A DNA stretch of 6,401 nucleotides, taken from the NCBI GenBank assembly GCA_017938055.1, contig JAGBCG010000077.1:1-6401 (forward strand), read 5' to 3'. The DNA is from Clostridia bacterium (GTDB lineage: Bacteria > Bacillota > Clostridia > Oscillospirales > CAG-382). The position numbers and the translations under genes are program-made. Positions 5,691 to 6,401 of this stretch are shown here, one piece after another; within the stretch, counting starts at the first letter, position 1; each line of letters starts with the position of its first letter. Below the pieces are notes generated by a model that saw only the letters and a list, made by a program, of their open reading frames with translations, was not told the origin of the DNA and made no database searches.

Positions 5691-6401
5691 TTATTTGCCA
5701 AGAGAAGCCATGTATTCTTCAAGACAGACGCCGCTTTCCATGATTTTGCGTGCGTGGTATCTGCCAACATATCTGTAATGCCATGGCTCAAACATAATGC
5801 CGGTGATGTCGGTTTTGTTTTTTGGATACCTTAAAATAAATCCAAACTCGGCACAGTTTGCATATAGCCATCTGTATACCTCCTGTGCAGCAAATGCCTC
5901 GCTTGCAGCAGAAAGATTGTGCATGTCAGCACAAAGTCCACTCTGATGCTCACTTGAACCGGGAACAGCTGTGCCCTCCTTGACTTTTGCTCTGGCACCT
6001 GCTTCTCCGTAGGCTGAAACTAAGGCTGAAACTCTGCTGTTAAATAACTGCGACTGATATTCATAGCTTCTGTAAGCACTTGTAACCGAAACGTCCGTGT
6101 AACCATTTGCTCTCATTTCTATGAACATGGCTTCAAGAGCTTTTGCGGCATAAAGACGCATTTTTTGCTTTGCACGGTCACCTCTGGTGTAGATAAAATC
6201 ATGTAAATCGTCCGGAATGTAGTCGCTTGAAAGTGGATTGTCCTCGTTTATAAGCACAAGATATTCATCTCTGTTCTGAGGATTCATGTACATTTCGTAT
6301 TCAGATAGGTCAGACTTGAATTGAGGCATTTTCAAGGCATTACGCTCAATTATCTCGTTGTATGAAAGGGGAGAGGTGCCGGTGTCGTGTGTGTGCCTAG
6401 G
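5691..6401 (-). CDS. VanY-like D-alanyl-D-alanine carboxypeptidase (M15B), 5' end outside window
   Basis: The visible 236 residues form a zinc-dependent DD-carboxypeptidase of the VanY/M15B type, which removes the terminal D-Ala from peptidoglycan stem peptides outside the membrane. Key features in visible numbering are SAYRSYEYQSQLF (108-120), the zinc-binding SEHQSGLCAD (150-159, with His152 and Asp159), and EPWHYRYVG (205-213, with catalytic Glu205 and the third zinc ligand His208). The frame stays open to the right edge and starts PRHTHDTGTSPLSYNE, so the signal peptide or membrane anchor must lie beyond it. An in-frame TTG at 6335 and ATG at 6329 lack a ribosome binding site and are internal. 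It is convergent with the propeller gene, shares its terminator and probably has no link to the glycan genes. Confidence 0.92.
   Translation of the reverse strand, partial: PRHTHDTGTSPLSYNEIIERNALKMPQFKSDLSEYEMYMNPQNRDEYLVLINEDNPLSSDYIPDDLHDFIYTRGDRAKQKMRLYAAKALEAMFIEMRANGYTDVSVTSAYRSYEYQSQLFNSRVSALVSAYGEAGARAKVKEGTAVPGSSEHQSGLCADMHNLSAASEAFAAQEVYRWLYANCAEFGFILRYPKNKTDITGIMFEPWHYRYVGRYHARKIMESGVCLEEYMASLGK

Noticed and set aside
6329..6335. TTG at 6335 or ATG at 6329 as the start of the carboxypeptidase gene
   Set aside because: Neither has a ribosome binding site. The frame stays open to position 6401, and a VanY-type protein needs a further N-terminal export signal.
1..6401. CRISPR array, tRNA, rRNA, insertion sequence or attachment site
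   Set aside because: No regularly spaced repeats, tRNA-like or rRNA-like stretches, transposase or integrase gene, or flanking direct repeats were found.

Overview
The window is AT-rich. Its genes have strong AAGGAG-type ribosome binding sites, near-consensus sigma-A promoters and low-GC codon use, which suggests a Clostridia-type Firmicute such as a gut Lachnospiraceae or Ruminococcaceae. That placement rests on style and gene content, since there is no marker gene. Five protein genes are visible. Four form a small carbohydrate-utilisation island. The fifth, at the right edge, is a cell-wall peptidase that looks unrelated.

Layout from left to right: (1) positions 1-131 hold a promoter region with an extended -10 box between inverted TATAGTCGT half-sites. 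(2) 132-1997 (+) encodes a cytosolic family 20 glycoside hydrolase (beta-N-acetylhexosaminidase type). (3) 1998-2122 is a convergent intergenic gap holding a GC-rich 55-base element with several mutually exclusive pairings. (4) 2123-2932 (-) encodes an AraC-family regulator. (5) 2933-3163 is a compact control region with two overlapping face-to-face promoters, a pair of 21-bp-phased direct repeats and a perfect 23-bp palindrome. (6) 3164-4078 (+) encodes an aldolase of the N-acetylneuraminate lyase/dihydrodipicolinate synthase family, closed by a strong hairpin terminator. (7) 4347-5525 (+) encodes a 392-residue cytosolic beta-propeller with sialidase-like features. (8) A bidirectional terminator lies at 5644-5673. 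(9) 5691-6401 (-) is the 3' part of a VanY-like D-Ala-D-Ala carboxypeptidase that runs off the right edge.

Together, the hexosaminidase, the aldolase and the sialidase-like propeller suggest intracellular processing of imported amino-sugar or sialic-acid-containing oligosaccharides (mucin or host-glycan fragments), controlled by the AraC-type regulator. None of the three enzymes has a signal peptide. No transporter, nanE, nanK, nagA or nagB lies in the window. The substrate assignment of the aldolase and of the propeller is inference. The most striking feature is the araC/aldolase control region: a TTGAAA-N17-TATAAT promoter for the aldolase and a TTGACA-N17-TATAAT promoter for araC share one palindromic -10 block (3002-3016), so polymerase cannot occupy both at once.
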